Source: Budvicia aquatica DSM 5075 = ATCC 35567
GTDB taxonomy: Bacteria > Pseudomonadota > Gammaproteobacteria > Enterobacterales > Enterobacteriaceae
Assembly: GCF_000427805.1 (NCBI RefSeq)
Contig: NZ_ATYS01000032.1
Span: 450 to 63,316 of the forward strand
DNA length: 62,867 bases
Direction of reading: 5' to 3'
Shown: piece by piece, positions 50,463 to 61,076 of the stretch
How positions within the stretch are numbered: position 1 is the first letter of the stretch
Layout of the letters: every line of letters begins with the position of its first letter
Made by a program: the position numbers and the translations under genes
Notes under the pieces: model-generated
Seen by the model: only the letters and a program-made list of their open reading frames with translations
Databases searched by the model: none
Told to the model about the DNA's origin: nothing

Positions 50463-50500
50463 ATATATCAAGCAATATTCAACTTATGCTTTGAGTTTCA

Positions 50501-53104
50501 TTACTTTTTAGCTTCAATCCACTTACCGTCAACATAAAACACTGACCAGCCGGTGGCTTTTCCGTCTTTCTCTGAAGAGACATACTGTTGTTTAGTCTTA
50601 CGGCTAAAGCGAACAATGGTCTTATTTCCGTCAGGATCGGTCACCGGAGCATCAGCCAGGTAGCTTAATTTCTCAGGTAAACGGTCTTTAAAGCGACGCA
50701 ATTCTTCCACCGTAGGCGCCCGAGTTTCACGAGATTTAGGGAACGTATTCGCCGCTAAGAAAACGCCTGCTGCACCGTCACGTAAAACGAAGTAAGCATC
50801 AGACTTTTCGCAAGCAAGCTCTGGCAACGGAACCGGATCTTCTTTTGGCGGAGCAATGTCACCATTACGTAAAATCTTGCGGGTATTCTTACATTCAGTA
50901 TTAGTACAACCCATGTATTTACCGAAACGCCCGACTTTCAGGTGCATCTCGTTACCACATTTTTCGCACTCAATAACCGGACCGTCATACCCTTTGATGC
51001 GGAACTCACCCTCTTCGATCTCATAACCATCACATTCCGGATTATTACCGCAAACGTGAAGCTTATGCTTATTGTCGATCAGGTAGCTGTCCATGGCCGT
51101 ACCACATTTATGGCAACGATGGCGGGCACGCAACGCATTGGTTTCTGCGTCATCCCCTTCCAGCACGTTGAGTACTTCCGACTCAGGAATAAGGTTAATG
51201 GTTTGCTTACAGCGCTCTTTGGGGGCTAAGGCATAGCCTGAACAGCCAAGGAACACGCCGGTACTGGCAGTCCGGATCCCCATTTTACGACTACAGGTCG
51301 GACAATCCAGCGAGGTCAGCACCACCTGATTAGGACGCATTCCGCCCTCTTCAGGATCTTTTTCAGCGATTTCTAGCTGATTGCTAAAGTCAGCAAAGAA
51401 ATCATTCAGTACGCCTTTCCACGATGCTTTATTGGTCGCAACGTTATCCAGATCGCTTTCCATACGCGCGGTGAAATCATAATTCATCAGTTCGCGGAAA
51501 TTTTCTTCCAGACGGTCGGTGACAATCTCACCCATTTTTTCAGCGTAGAAACGACGGTTTTCTGTATGAACGTAGCCGCGATCCTGAATAGTCGAAATAA
51601 TAGACGCATAGGTAGACGGACGACCAATACCGCGTTTTTCCAGCTCTTTCACCAAGGAGGCTTCACTAAAGCGCGCCGGTGGTTTGGTAAAGTGCTGAGT
51701 CGGTAATAGCTGGTCAAGATTAAGCTGGCTGCCTACGGCAACAACCGGCAGCGTCTTATCTTCATCATTTTTACGCAACGCAGGTAATACGCGAGTCCAA
51801 CCGTCAAAGCGTAAAGTACGACCTTTAGCTTTAAGTAAGAACTCTCCCGCTTTAACCGTCAGCGTGGTTGAGTCATATTTGGCCGGCGTCATCTGGCATG
51901 AAACAAACTGGCGCCAGATTAGCTGATAAAGACGCTGAGCATCAGACTCCATATCTTTTAGCTGTTCTGAAACCACGTTAACGTCGGAAGGACGAATGGC
52001 TTCATGGGCCTCTTGAGAGTTCTCTTTGCTGCTGTATTGGTTCGGCTGAGCCGGCAAGTATTTATCGCCAAAGTTGTCGCCGATATAACCACGCACCATG
52101 GTTAACGCATCCTGGCTCAGGTTGGTTGAGTCGGTACGCATATAGGTAATATGACCTGCTTCATACAGACGCTGGGCCATCATCATGGTTTTCTTGACGC
52201 CAAAGCCTAAACGGGTACTGGCAGCCTGTTGTAGCGTAGAGGTAATAAAGGGTGCCGACGGCTTGCTGCTGGTCGGTTTATCTTCACGCTCTAGCACTTC
52301 GTAACGGGCTTTCTCTAGCAGCGCAACCGCAGCATGAGTTTCGTCACGGGTAACCGGTTTAAAGGCTTTATCATTACGATGTGTAACCTGCATTTGCAGC
52401 GCAACATCGCTACCATTATTGAGGTCAGCATGTAATTCCCAATATTCTTCAGGAACAAACGCTTTAATCTCACGCTCACGCTCAACCACTAACCGTACCG
52501 CAACCGACTGAACGCGGCCGGCAGATAACCCGCGGGCGATTTTCTTCCACAATAATGGCGAAACCATATACCCCACAACCCGATCCATAAAGCGGCGGGC
52601 CTGTTGGGCATTAACCCGGTCAATATTCAGTTCACTAGGTTGTTCAAATGCCTGTTGAATGGCATTTTTAGTAATTTCGTTAAACACCACCCGACGGTAG
52701 CGGCTATCATCACCACCGATAACTTCCCGCAGGTGCCATGCGATGGCTTCCCCTTCGCGGTCAAGGTCGGTTGCGAGATAGATGGTGTCAGCTTTTTCAG
52801 CCAGTGCTTTAAGTTCAGCGACAACTTTTTCTTTACCAGGCAGAATTTCATAACGAGCAGCCCAGTCATGATAAGGATCGATTCCCATGCGATTAACTAA
52901 CGCCTGTTTCGCATCCTTTTTCACTTTCTTGGCTTTGCCGTCTTTATCTTTCGCTGGGGCGCTGCTTTTAGTAGTTGCTGACCCACTGGTAGGCAAATCC
53001 CGGATATGACCAACGCTGGACTTAACCACGTAGTCATTTCCTAAGTATTTATTAATCGTTTTGGCCTTTGCCGGGGACTCCACAATGACGAGCGCTTTAC
53101 CCAT
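50501..53104 (-). CDS. topA: DNA topoisomerase I
   Basis: TopA relaxes negative supercoils. The 867 residues compare with 865 in E. coli. The TOPRIM domain ([33 protein letters not shown]) is followed by the catalytic region with the tyrosine in [15 protein letters not shown]. The C-terminal zinc-ribbon repeats ([40 protein letters not shown]) come last. It lies upstream of cysB on the same strand; yciN is divergent. Confidence 0.98.
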   Translation of the reverse strand: MGKALVIVESPAKAKTINKYLGNDYVVKSSVGHIRDLPTSGSATTKSSAPAKDKDGKAKKVKKDAKQALVNRMGIDPYHDWAARYEILPGKEKVVAELKALAEKADTIYLATDLDREGEAIAWHLREVIGGDDSRYRRVVFNEITKNAIQQAFEQPSELNIDRVNAQQARRFMDRVVGYMVSPLLWKKIARGLSAGRVQSVAVRLVVEREREIKAFVPEEYWELHADLNNGSDVALQMQVTHRNDKAFKPVTRDETHAAVALLEKARYEVLEREDKPTSSKPSAPFITSTLQQAASTRLGFGVKKTMMMAQRLYEAGHITYMRTDSTNLSQDALTMVRGYIGDNFGDKYLPAQPNQYSSKENSQEAHEAIRPSDVNVVSEQLKDMESDAQRLYQLIWRQFVSCQMTPAKYDSTTLTVKAGEFLLKAKGRTLRFDGWTRVLPALRKNDEDKTLPVVAVGSQLNLDQLLPTQHFTKPPARFSEASLVKELEKRGIGRPSTYASIISTIQDRGYVHTENRRFYAEKMGEIVTDRLEENFRELMNYDFTARMESDLDNVATNKASWKGVLNDFFADFSNQLEIAEKDPEEGGMRPNQVVLTSLDCPTCSRKMGIRTASTGVFLGCSGYALAPKERCKQTINLIPESEVLNVLEGDDAETNALRARHRCHKCGTAMDSYLIDNKHKLHVCGNNPECDGYEIEEGEFRIKGYDGPVIECEKCGNEMHLKVGRFGKYMGCTNTECKNTRKILRNGDIAPPKEDPVPLPELACEKSDAYFVLRDGAAGVFLAANTFPKSRETRAPTVEELRRFKDRLPEKLSYLADAPVTDPDGNKTIVRFSRKTKQQYVSSEKDGKATGWSVFYVDGKWIEAKK

Positions 53105-53508
53105 AATATTGTTTACCTAAATTAGCCTTCAATTACTGAATTATGGCATTTCAAAAATTTACGCGGGTTAATGAAGAAGCATGCCTGTTTATATGTCTAC
53201 TATATTGTAGCGAAAATATAGGATATCAACGGCTATTCGATGAATCACTACGCTAAACATGCTGCGGAGATCGCTAACAACCATCGAATAGTTGCAAACA
53301 AAAATGCTGGATCGGCACCCGAAAGCACATAACTCTACCTGATAAAAAGCGCTACGCAACAAAATTAGCTTAGTGAATTTCTTTTTAACGACAAATTTTG
53401 ATGCTATCAATCCCCCCTAAAATCCAGATAACTTACCGCTTAACGCATTGATCTGGCTTACTCAGAAAGCTAAAATAGCTTACCCAATTGACTAACCGGA
53501 GCTATTTT
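53105..53508. other. topA-yciN divergent intergenic region
   Basis: This 404-bp gap has no protein-like ORF. It should carry the topA promoters, which in E. coli are several and supercoil-sensitive, and the yciN promoter. I could not place these with confidence by eye. Confidence 0.5.
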
Positions 53509-53757
53509 ATGCGGAACGATACAGCCCCTATTTCCCGTCAGGCATTACTGGAAGAAGCAAACCTGCTGATTAAAAATCATGAGGACTTCATTCATGGTAT
53601 TGAAGCCACTGACGTTGAGCAAAAAGGTGATGTTTTAGTTTTTCGCGGTGAGTTCTTTCTCGATGAAGATGGATTACCGACGCGAAAAACAACGGCGGTA
53701 TTTAATATGTTTAAACACTTGGCTCACGTTTTGTCAGCGAAGTATCATTTAGAGTGA
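53509..53757 (+). CDS. yciN: YciN family protein
   Basis: The start ATG 53509 gives 82 residues close to E. coli YciN (83): [33 protein letters not shown] and [33 protein letters not shown]. The GGAG at 53498-53501 is the ribosome site; the frame opens seven codons earlier. The product is a small cytosolic protein of unknown function. It is divergent from topA and convergent with sohB, as in E. coli. Confidence 0.92.
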   Translation: MRNDTAPISRQALLEEANLLIKNHEDFIHGIEATDVEQKGDVLVFRGEFFLDEDGLPTRKTTAVFNMFKHLAHVLSAKYHLE

Positions 53758-53795
53758 TAGCTATAACGTCGCTGCAGATAACAGGCAGATAACAG

Positions 53796-53817
53796 AAAGG
53801 GCCTATCGGCCCTTTTT
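53796..53817 (+). terminator. Bidirectional terminator, yciN and sohB
   Basis: AAAGGGCC (53796-53803) pairs with GGCCCTTT (53808-53815) over TATC, with a T-run after it and an A-run before it. Confidence 0.88.
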
Positions 53818-53840
53818 GTTTTACCCAAACCACGCAATCA

Positions 53841-54887
53841 TCACACTAATGGCTTCTGACCACGCTGCCACCAGCGCAATAACAACCGGTCAGCACCTTC
53901 AGCCATACTTCCGCTTAAACGGTCTACCAAGCGTTTACGCTGCGCATATCGCACACTAATCACATCATGGTCTTTCATTTGGGCAATCACTAAATCATCG
54001 CTGGTACCGATTTCATCAACCAGCCCTTTTTCCATCGCCTGAGAACCAAACCAGTGTTCTCCGGTTGCTACGCTGTCAATATCCAGCGATGGGCGTTGCT
54101 GATGAACAAACTGTTTAAACAGTTGATGAGTTTCATTCAGCTCTTCACGGAATTTCTCTCTGCCCTGATCGGTATTTTCACCAAACAGCGTCAGAGTACG
54201 TTTAAATTCACCTGCGGTGTGCAGCTCAACGTCAATATCATTCTTTTTCAGTAAGCGATGAAAATTCGGTATTTGAGCCACAACGCCGATAGAACCAATC
54301 ACGGCAAAAGGGGCGGCAACAATGTGGTCGGCCACGCAGGCCATCATATAACCACCGCTGGCGGCTACTTTATCAACAACGGCCGTTAAGCGAATTCCGG
54401 CTTTACGCAGGCGATCCAATTGAGAAGCGGCCAAACCATAGCCATGCACCATTCCGCCCGGGCTTTCCAGCTTAAGCAGCACTTCATCTCCCGGTTTAGC
54501 AATAGCTAAAATCGCCGAGATCTCTTCACGCAGAGCCTCAACCTCATGTGCATCAATGCTGCCTTTAAATTCCAAAACATAGACGCATGACTTGGGGGCT
54601 TTCCGATCGCCAGCTTTGGCTGCCAATTTAGCCTGCTTCGCTTCGGCTTTGTCTTTTTTCTTCTGTGCTTTATTCCATACTTTCTGTTCAGCATCCCCCA
54701 TGCGGGCGAACTTCATTCTTTGCTGCATTTCGCGGTATTCTTCACCTAAATCCGTCAGGCTTAGTTCACCACGACGCCCTGATTTGCGCTGATTAGCACT
54801 AATAATCAGTAATGCAACGGCGGCGATTGCGATAGCAAAAGTTGCGATTTTAGCTAAAAACAGACCATACTGATAAATCCACTCCAC
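53841..54887 (-). CDS. sohB: SohB, S49-family inner-membrane protease
   Basis: The 348 residues match E. coli SohB (349). An N-terminal membrane anchor (GLFLAKIATFAIAIAAVALLIISA) and a basic linker with KKKDKAEAKQAKLAAKAG precede the S49 domain. The segment LLKLESPGGMVHGYGLAASQL, the nucleophile in VDKVAASGGYMMACVADHI and VIGSIGVVAQIPNFHRLLKK follow. The exact substrates are not known. It is transcribed opposite to yciN and yciK. Confidence 0.95.
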   Translation of the reverse strand: MEWIYQYGLFLAKIATFAIAIAAVALLIISANQRKSGRRGELSLTDLGEEYREMQQRMKFARMGDAEQKVWNKAQKKKDKAEAKQAKLAAKAGDRKAPKSCVYVLEFKGSIDAHEVEALREEISAILAIAKPGDEVLLKLESPGGMVHGYGLAASQLDRLRKAGIRLTAVVDKVAASGGYMMACVADHIVAAPFAVIGSIGVVAQIPNFHRLLKKNDIDVELHTAGEFKRTLTLFGENTDQGREKFREELNETHQLFKQFVHQQRPSLDIDSVATGEHWFGSQAMEKGLVDEIGTSDDLVIAQMKDHDVISVRYAQRKRLVDRLSGSMAEGADRLLLRWWQRGQKPLV

Positions 54888-55053
54888 AGATATCTTCCTA
54901 TAAAATTAAACAAAACTGGTGATAAGCCAACACAATTCAAGCAGACAGTGTCATTTCCTGCTAGTTTAATTGCGTTGTTGGTTTATCTGCAATACTCAGG
55001 TACTTGGCATTTCAACGAGTACAAAGGGTATAAATATACAGTAAGGAGAGATT

Positions 55054-55812
55054 ATGCACTACCAGGCACCGAGCGATTTACTTAACCAAAAAATTATTAT
55101 GGTCACTGGCGCCAGTGACGGTATTGGAAAAGAAGCCGCTCTGACATACGCCCGCCACGGTGCGCGGTTAATCCTGCTAGGCCGTACCGAATCAAAACTA
55201 CTGCAAGTACAGCAGGCAATTGCCCAACAGGGAAGTCTGCCCGCCACGGTTTATGCTTTTGATTTATTAAACGCCAAGCCTGCGGATTACAAAACGCTGG
55301 CTGAAAAAATCGCTAAAGAGTACGGTCATCTGGACGGATTATTGCATAGTGCCGGGCTGCTGGGAGAAATTACCCCACTGGCAGAACAAGATCCTGAGCA
55401 GTGGAATCAGGTTATGCATGTCAATCTCAATGCCGGATTTATGCTGACTCAGGTAATGATTCCCCTACTGCTACAGGCGCCAAAAGCCAGTCTAATTTTC
55501 ACCAGTTCAGGCGTGGGCCGTAAAGGCCGCCGCGGATGGGGTGCCTATTCGGTATCTAAATTCGCAACTGAAGGCCTGATGCAGGTCTTAGCCGATGAAT
55601 ATCAGGACTCTAACCTGCGGGTTAACTGTATTAATCCCGGCGGCACCCGTACCTCAATGAGAGCCTCTGCGTTTCCTGAAGAAAACCCGAATAATTTAAA
55701 AACCCCGGCGGATATTATGCCGACCTACTTATATGTGATGGGTGACGATAGCCAAAATGAATCTGGCATAAGCTTTGATGCTCAACCAGGCCGCAAGCCC
55801 GGTCCGGCGTGA
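55054..55812 (+). CDS. yciK: Short-chain dehydrogenase/reductase YciK
   Basis: The 252 residues have the SDR pattern: nucleotide motif TGASDGIGKEAALTYA (TGxxxGIG), HSAGLLGEI, active-site Ser in FTSSGVGRKGRRGWGAYSVSK with YSVSK, and NCINPGGTRTSM. The length matches E. coli YciK. It has TAAGGAGAG just before the ATG. The substrate is not settled. It is divergent from sohB with a 166-bp gap. Confidence 0.94.
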   Translation: MHYQAPSDLLNQKIIMVTGASDGIGKEAALTYARHGARLILLGRTESKLLQVQQAIAQQGSLPATVYAFDLLNAKPADYKTLAEKIAKEYGHLDGLLHSAGLLGEITPLAEQDPEQWNQVMHVNLNAGFMLTQVMIPLLLQAPKASLIFTSSGVGRKGRRGWGAYSVSKFATEGLMQVLADEYQDSNLRVNCINPGGTRTSMRASAFPEENPNNLKTPADIMPTYLYVMGDDSQNESGISFDAQPGRKPGPA

Positions 55813-55836
55813 TAGCTAATTAAGCGGATGACCAAC

Positions 55837-55866
55837 AAAAAGGCCACCCTCACGGATGGCCTTTTT
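55837..55866 (+). terminator. Bidirectional terminator, yciK and abgA-like gene
   Basis: AAAAAGGCCA (55837-55846) pairs with TGGCCTTTTT (55857-55866). Both strands end in a T-run, suiting the convergent genes. Confidence 0.9.
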
Positions 55867-55882
55867 CATACTAATGACTAAA

Positions 55883-57154
55883 TTATTTAGTCATTAACTT
55901 CTGTAAGCAACCGACAAACAGCTCAACGCTGGTTTTCAATTGTTTTTCATCAAAGTCAAACTCTGCCTGATGGTGACCCGCTTTAAGGTCTGCACCTACG
56001 ATAAAGTAAATTGATTTACCACCGTGGCGCTGAACACGCTTAGCCAGAACGGTCGCATCTTCACTACCACCGAACGAACGCTCAGCAACCGCAGTCAGTT
56101 CAGGATATTGACCCACAACGCTGGTTAATACATCAATCAGCTCTTGGTCGTTTTGCAGATCGACCGCTTCACCCATCACTTCGCTTTCTAAGCGCAGATC
56201 AAAGCTCTGAGCGGCGCCTTTAGCCATGCGCTCAACCTGTTCTGCCATAAAGCTATTGATGGACTCATCTTCACCGCGAACTTCAACCTGCAGTTCACCG
56301 TAAGAAGGCACAACGTTACGGCCTTCACCGGCACGGATAACGCCCACGTTAATACGTGACATGCCTTTACCATGACGGGAAATACCCAACATTTGAGTCG
56401 CTGCATGGCAAGCACCCGCCAGTGCATTACGGCCAAGATGAGGTTCAGCGCCTGCGTGAGCCGGAGCTCCGTAGAAGCGGAAATCATATTTAGTCGTACA
56501 CAGGAAGTTATTCGGGTTAATCACGATCTCGCCGGTTTTAGCGATAAAACCGATGTGCATACCTAAGAAGTAATCAGCATCGTCAACGATACCGCTTTCA
56601 GCCATAGGTCTTGCACCACGAACGCCTTCTTCAGCCGGTTGGAAAAGTAACTTCACTTTACCGCTCAGTGAACTGCCATTCTCGACTAACCATTTTGCAA
56701 TACCCAGACCGATAGACATATGTCCGTCATGGCCACAGGCATGCATCAGACCCGCGCTTTTAGATGCGAAATCACCGCTGTTAGGAATATGATCGCCGGC
56801 AGCACATTCCTGCACGGCAACACAGTCAATATCAAAACGAAGAGCAACGGTTGGGCCCGGCTTGCCGCTGTCAAATACGGCCATACAGCCCGTCAATCCG
56901 TCCATTTCAGCCAACAGAGCTTCATCAGCGCCACGTTCTCTGGCCAGCGCTAAACCACGTTCAACGACGTCCGCTTTACGACCACGAACGAACTCACGGT
57001 TAATCACTTTAGGCCCGGCGATAACGTCAAGTCCCATGCCGCGCAGTTCAGTAATTAAGCGTGCAGTAGTCATAAACTCGGTCCAGCCGATTTCAGGAAA
57101 ACGGTGAAGTTCACGACGCCATGTTACTAGTTGGTTTAAATCAATTGTTGACAT
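55883..57154 (-). CDS. M20 peptidase, AbgA-like aminoacyl hydrolase
   Basis: The 423-residue protein belongs to the M20D amidohydrolases. It has HRFPEIGWTEFMT, LRFDIDCVAVQE, the metal site HACGHDGHMSIGLGIA, FQPAEEGVRGARPMAESG with the catalytic Glu and NFLCTTKYDFRFYG. The C-terminal GGSEDATVLAKRVQRHGG and GHHQAEFDFDEKQL match E. coli AbgA (p-aminobenzoyl-glutamate hydrolase subunit A). No AbgB partner is nearby. It is the second gene after the DcuC-like transporter, 21 bp downstream. The substrate is probably an N-acyl amino acid or amide-linked diacid, which is inference. Confidence 0.88.
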   Translation of the reverse strand: MSTIDLNQLVTWRRELHRFPEIGWTEFMTTARLITELRGMGLDVIAGPKVINREFVRGRKADVVERGLALARERGADEALLAEMDGLTGCMAVFDSGKPGPTVALRFDIDCVAVQECAAGDHIPNSGDFASKSAGLMHACGHDGHMSIGLGIAKWLVENGSSLSGKVKLLFQPAEEGVRGARPMAESGIVDDADYFLGMHIGFIAKTGEIVINPNNFLCTTKYDFRFYGAPAHAGAEPHLGRNALAGACHAATQMLGISRHGKGMSRINVGVIRAGEGRNVVPSYGELQVEVRGEDESINSFMAEQVERMAKGAAQSFDLRLESEVMGEAVDLQNDQELIDVLTSVVGQYPELTAVAERSFGGSEDATVLAKRVQRHGGKSIYFIVGADLKAGHHQAEFDFDEKQLKTSVELFVGCLQKLMTK

Positions 57155-57175
57155 TATTCTTTTCCTTTATCGTTA

Positions 57176-58486
57176 TTACAGCATAACTAAAGCAACAAAT
57201 ATGACCGCTACAATCATTGACGGACCAGTACGCTTGACTAACTCCACCGGGTTCACGTTAGCCAGACCAGCACAAACAATAACCACACCGGCAATCGGAG
57301 ACATTGTACGACCCAATGCACCAGTCATAGCCGCTGCCATACCTAAGTCAGGAATGGTATATCCCAGATCAAGTGCCTGACGGGTTACGGTTCCATTAAA
57401 GGCTAATGCCGCAGCATCACCAGATCCGGTAATTGCACCCATCAAGAATGGACCAATTGTTCCGCCCCAACGCGCAAATTCTGGGTGTACTTTTAAGAAG
57501 GTAATAAAGGTTTCGATCAAACCAGATGACTGTAAACCAGCAGCAAACACGCCGGCTGCAATGATGATACCTAATACATCACCATAGGCATGACCCATAC
57601 CGTTAAAGAACTGTTTAGTCATGGTGCTTGGGTTACAACGAGTAATAATCAGCGCATAAATAGCACCGATAACCATCGCTGCCGGAACGCCCATTTTAAT
57701 GTTACCAAGCCACGTAGTTAAACCGCCAACCAGTAGAAGAACTAATGGCACAAAAGGTGCGGTTGCATATAAATAGTTGGTTTTAACGGCGACTTTAGTT
57801 TCAACGTCAGAAGCAGCCTGTGCAGTTCCGCTGTCAGCTAACTCAACGCGGTACTCTTTACGCACTAAAGCAACAATAGAAAGGCCTACGGCAGCAATAC
57901 CACCAAGAGCCAGGCTATATTTGGCATGATATTGAATCAAATCAATAATGGACATGTGCTGATAGCCAGAGGTACCGGCCATAACTTCATTGTATAGGTT
58001 ACTCACGAAGGCGTTATGGGAGAAACCCGGGCTTAAGAATGAGCCAATGGTTCCGCTAAGTACTGCCGCACCTGCGATAGCAGGATGGATTCTGGCACCA
58101 ATTAACAGAGGGATTAACGTTGCACCTACCGCTGCCGCACAACCTGCTGCAGAAGGAATTGCGATGTTAATAAAGAAAGTCACAATAACAGTTACCGGGA
58201 TCAGGAAGAAGCCCAGTTTATTCATGCCGCCGGCTAAAGCACGAACCAAATGCATATCACATTCGGTATACTTCATCACGTAAGCAAAACCCATACTCGC
58301 ACAAATTGCCTGTATTAGATTACCTGACGTCATACCAGTGCCAAAGGCATCAAGTGCGTTCATCGGCGCAAGGCCAACGATACACAAAGCAAGGCCTGAG
58401 CCAATTAACACCATCCGCGTTTCATACTGTTTTATCAGTAAAAATACTGTGATTGCAACAATCACCAGTGCAATAATTTGAACCAT
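57176..58486 (-). CDS. DcuC-family anaerobic C4-dicarboxylate-type transporter
   Basis: The 436 residues have about 12 membrane segments typical of the DcuC family (PF03606). Examples are MVLIGSGLALCIVGLAPMNALDAFGTGMTSGNLIQAICASMGFAYVMKYTECDMHL and IGPFLMGAITGSGDAAALAFNGTVT in the C-terminal half, as in DcuC-like carriers. DcuC works in succinate efflux and dicarboxylate exchange in fermentation. This version is probably an importer or exchanger for the substrate of the M20 hydrolase. A class II FNR promoter precedes it. Confidence 0.88.
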   Translation of the reverse strand: MVQIIALVIVAITVFLLIKQYETRMVLIGSGLALCIVGLAPMNALDAFGTGMTSGNLIQAICASMGFAYVMKYTECDMHLVRALAGGMNKLGFFLIPVTVIVTFFINIAIPSAAGCAAAVGATLIPLLIGARIHPAIAGAAVLSGTIGSFLSPGFSHNAFVSNLYNEVMAGTSGYQHMSIIDLIQYHAKYSLALGGIAAVGLSIVALVRKEYRVELADSGTAQAASDVETKVAVKTNYLYATAPFVPLVLLLVGGLTTWLGNIKMGVPAAMVIGAIYALIITRCNPSTMTKQFFNGMGHAYGDVLGIIIAAGVFAAGLQSSGLIETFITFLKVHPEFARWGGTIGPFLMGAITGSGDAAALAFNGTVTRQALDLGYTIPDLGMAAAMTGALGRTMSPIAGVVIVCAGLANVNPVELVKRTGPSMIVAVIFVALVML

Positions 58487-59135
58487 ATTATACTCACTAT
58501 CTGCTAATTAAAATTGCAATCAATATGACTGCGTCCATACCCTATTACAAATATACTCAAATAAAATAGAAACGAGTGTCTGACGAATAAATTATATCTT
58601 AAAATTATATTTCTGCACTGCTGCACTATAGCAACTGAGTGATTGATATCGTTGATGGATGTCAAAAAACGATAAATTCAATGAACAAAAAGATACTCGA
58701 GTACAATCTTATACTACCACAACACATCAGATACAGATAAGCACATCACAAATCAAGCGTAACATTATGTAATTTAAATAGAAAAAACAAAAACAATCTA
58801 AGAGAGTTTAATTGCTATGAATTGCAACAAAACTAGAACCTTTCAATTACATATTTACTGTAAACCATACCAAAAGATAACTTTTTAGCGGTTATTTAAT
58901 ATACCAAATAGTTACTTTTGGAAAAAACATAAAATTAATAATCATTTAAATAATACAAGGTTTAACTTATGTTATATATGCATCTTATATTTCTATGTGT
59001 GTTATCGACTTTTTTATCAATAAGCCCCTTGCTTAATAATCCCAACCATTTACTACTTTTCTGAATAACGCTAAAACCACACTAATAGCCTTGTCTGCAT
59101 AATGGTTATTGCGCCAATAAATCGATAAATTTCGA
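58487..59135. other. AT-rich divergent-type regulatory gap
   Basis: This 649-bp gap between the transporter and the PRD regulator contains no credible ORF. It is strongly AT-rich, which suits regulatory DNA. The FNR promoter of the transporter lies at 58625-58665. The remaining 470 bp to 59135 hold the downstream side of the regulator gene, and I see nothing else there. Confidence 0.6.
58625..58665 (-). promoter_or_regulatory. Class II FNR-type promoter of the transporter-hydrolase operon
   Basis: On the minus strand an FNR-type box TTGACATCCATCAA (58665-58652, nine of ten consensus positions) is followed by an extended -10 TGC-TATAGT (58633-58625). The box centre lies at about -41.5 relative to the start expected about 7 bp after that -10, the exact class II geometry. 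The predicted RNA starts near 58617, giving a leader of about 130 nt. It should drive the DcuC-like and AbgA-like genes in the absence of oxygen. Confidence 0.65.
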
Positions 59136-61076
59136 TTATACGCTTCGCCCCAAACTGTCTTTTGCAATCACCTGAAAATCATTAAAACTCTTACTGTTCA
59201 GTAACCGTTTAGTGGCTTTTTCACGTACAAAGGTGACAAACAGATCGTAAATTGCCATTGCTTCCTCATACTCAGCCTTACTGATGGCCAGTAAAAAAAT
59301 AACGTTAGCCACCTCTTTCTTCTCTTTATTCCACTCGATGCCATTAGGGGCAAGAATCGTCACAACCACCGTTTTATTTGCCAACAGCCCCAGTGAGTGA
59401 GGTAAGGCGATGCCCTCTCCCAACAGTGTTGACACAATAGACTCCCTCTCCACCAGCGACGGATAGAAGTCCTTGGTGACATAACCGTCAGATTCTAGCT
59501 GCTTACACACCTTCTTAAATAAGGTTTCCTGAGTCATTTTCCCTTTAACTATCATGAAGTTTCTTTCATCAAAGAAACGTTCAAGAATATAAGGTTTGGT
59601 CCGGTCAACCATTGCCAGCCGTCCGACTTGCTCCAGTTGATAAGGCGTAGGGAAAGGGGCAATTTTGATAATAGGCTTATTCTTCTCCGTCAGCCTGACG
59701 GTTGTAATAACAAAATCTTGCTCGACCGACTCCAGCTCTTCATATTCACGCAGGGAGATCACCTGCTGGATTTTCAGCTGAGGAAATTCCCGCACAATCT
59801 TGGCTTCAATCACTCTGATCGTAGAGTTACCGGAGTCCGTAACCAGCAGAACATGAGGATGTCGGGTATAGCCGACGCTATAGTTACGTTCCAGCCCGAC
59901 ACCGATATGAACCGCCAGATAGCCCATTTCATCTTCGCTAATAGCATAAGGAATACGGTCTTCCATATTAGCCATTGCGCTCAGCGTGACATCATAGGCA
60001 AACGGATAATATTGTTTAATGTCTGACAATAGCGGGTTTTTAGTATTTATCTGATAGCGGACCCGGGTCATCATCGCGGTCAGATGAGTTGAGAGGTCTG
60101 TTTTAAGTTTAATATCGCTACGTAAGTCATAGTTATAGGAGTCATTGATATAGCTAAGAATATAGTCAACCAGCTCATCGCCATTATGCTCCCCGTTTTC
60201 ACCGGCAACCGTATTATAGTTGTAAGGAATACGACGGGCAGAAATCTGAACGCCTAAATACTTTTCTTCTGCCGGAGAGATACCGCTTCCGAGAAAGAAA
60301 GCAAATCCCTTAGCAATCTCACTTACGGCACTTTTAATAACGCTGTCCATTTCATCAGCCACAAAATCGACCAGTTCGTGTCCACGGGTAATGCGTAAAA
60401 TAGAGACCGCACAGCTAAAAATCAGATACTGACGCCCTTCATTAGTCAGGCGAATATCAAATCGGTTAACGCTGTTTTGTAAGATTTTTTCGATATAGGT
60501 CAAATCGATATTGGTCAGAATATCTTGCTTGAAATTATTTACCGACCGCTCATTTTCCATAGAAAAAAGATGCCAAAGAATATCGATAATACAAGACCGG
60601 ATAGTATGCTCAGCCCCTTCCAGCTTCATCCCCTGACGAGGAACGGTATCTAAGGTAATCTGATACTTATTCAGATGCTCACGCACTGACACCATATCGT
60701 GCTGTAAAGTACCACGGCTGACAAACCACTCTTCGGCAATGTCATCTAGCTTAATCGGCAGTGAAGCCATTAAAAATTTAAGCAGTAGCGCGTCAATTCG
60801 CTCTTTCGAAGTGCGGGGAATCGCTTTGATTTGGTGTTGTTGCATCGGTAACGTGGCAAAGTCTTTGGCATTATCCACTTTAAGTTGATAGCCCAATCCG
60901 CGCTCATACACAATTCTCGCACCATAGTCCGCCAGCACATCGTTCAGCGCGGTGACATCGGTACGAATAGTCCGGGTCGACACATCAAAACGCTTAGCCA
61001 ACTCTTCCTGAGGAAGGGTTTCAGACTGAATAGCATCAAATAAATAAGCGAGACGTTGATAAGGAAACAGAGCCAC
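59136..61076 (-). CDS. PRD-containing PTS-regulated transcription activator (BglG/MtlR type)
   Basis: The 646-residue regulator has two N-terminal winged helices (LPQEELAKRFDVSTRTIRTDVTALN; then IKLDDIAEEWFVSRGTLQHDMVSVREHL) and two PRD domains (about residues 180-290 with His233; 300-400 with His331 and His390). An EIIB-like domain (408-495) follows in which the usual phosphocysteine is replaced (HVLLVTDSGNSTIRVIEAK). The C-terminal EIIA domain keeps its active His560 (GIALPHSLG). No PTS permease gene is nearby. It lies upstream of and on the same strand as the transporter-hydrolase pair and probably controls it. Confidence 0.88.
   Translation of the reverse strand: MALFPYQRLAYLFDAIQSETLPQEELAKRFDVSTRTIRTDVTALNDVLADYGARIVYERGLGYQLKVDNAKDFATLPMQQHQIKAIPRTSKERIDALLLKFLMASLPIKLDDIAEEWFVSRGTLQHDMVSVREHLNKYQITLDTVPRQGMKLEGAEHTIRSCIIDILWHLFSMENERSVNNFKQDILTNIDLTYIEKILQNSVNRFDIRLTNEGRQYLIFSCAVSILRITRGHELVDFVADEMDSVIKSAVSEIAKGFAFFLGSGISPAEEKYLGVQISARRIPYNYNTVAGENGEHNGDELVDYILSYINDSYNYDLRSDIKLKTDLSTHLTAMMTRVRYQINTKNPLLSDIKQYYPFAYDVTLSAMANMEDRIPYAISEDEMGYLAVHIGVGLERNYSVGYTRHPHVLLVTDSGNSTIRVIEAKIVREFPQLKIQQVISLREYEELESVEQDFVITTVRLTEKNKPIIKIAPFPTPYQLEQVGRLAMVDRTKPYILERFFDERNFMIVKGKMTQETLFKKVCKQLESDGYVTKDFYPSLVERESIVSTLLGEGIALPHSLGLLANKTVVVTILAPNGIEWNKEKKEVANVIFLLAISKAEYEEAMAIYDLFVTFVREKATKRLLNSKSFNDFQVIAKDSLGRSV

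Noticed and set aside
53189-53410. 73-codon ORF in the topA-yciN gap
   Set aside because: No ribosome site, atypical composition, covers the expected promoter region of topA.
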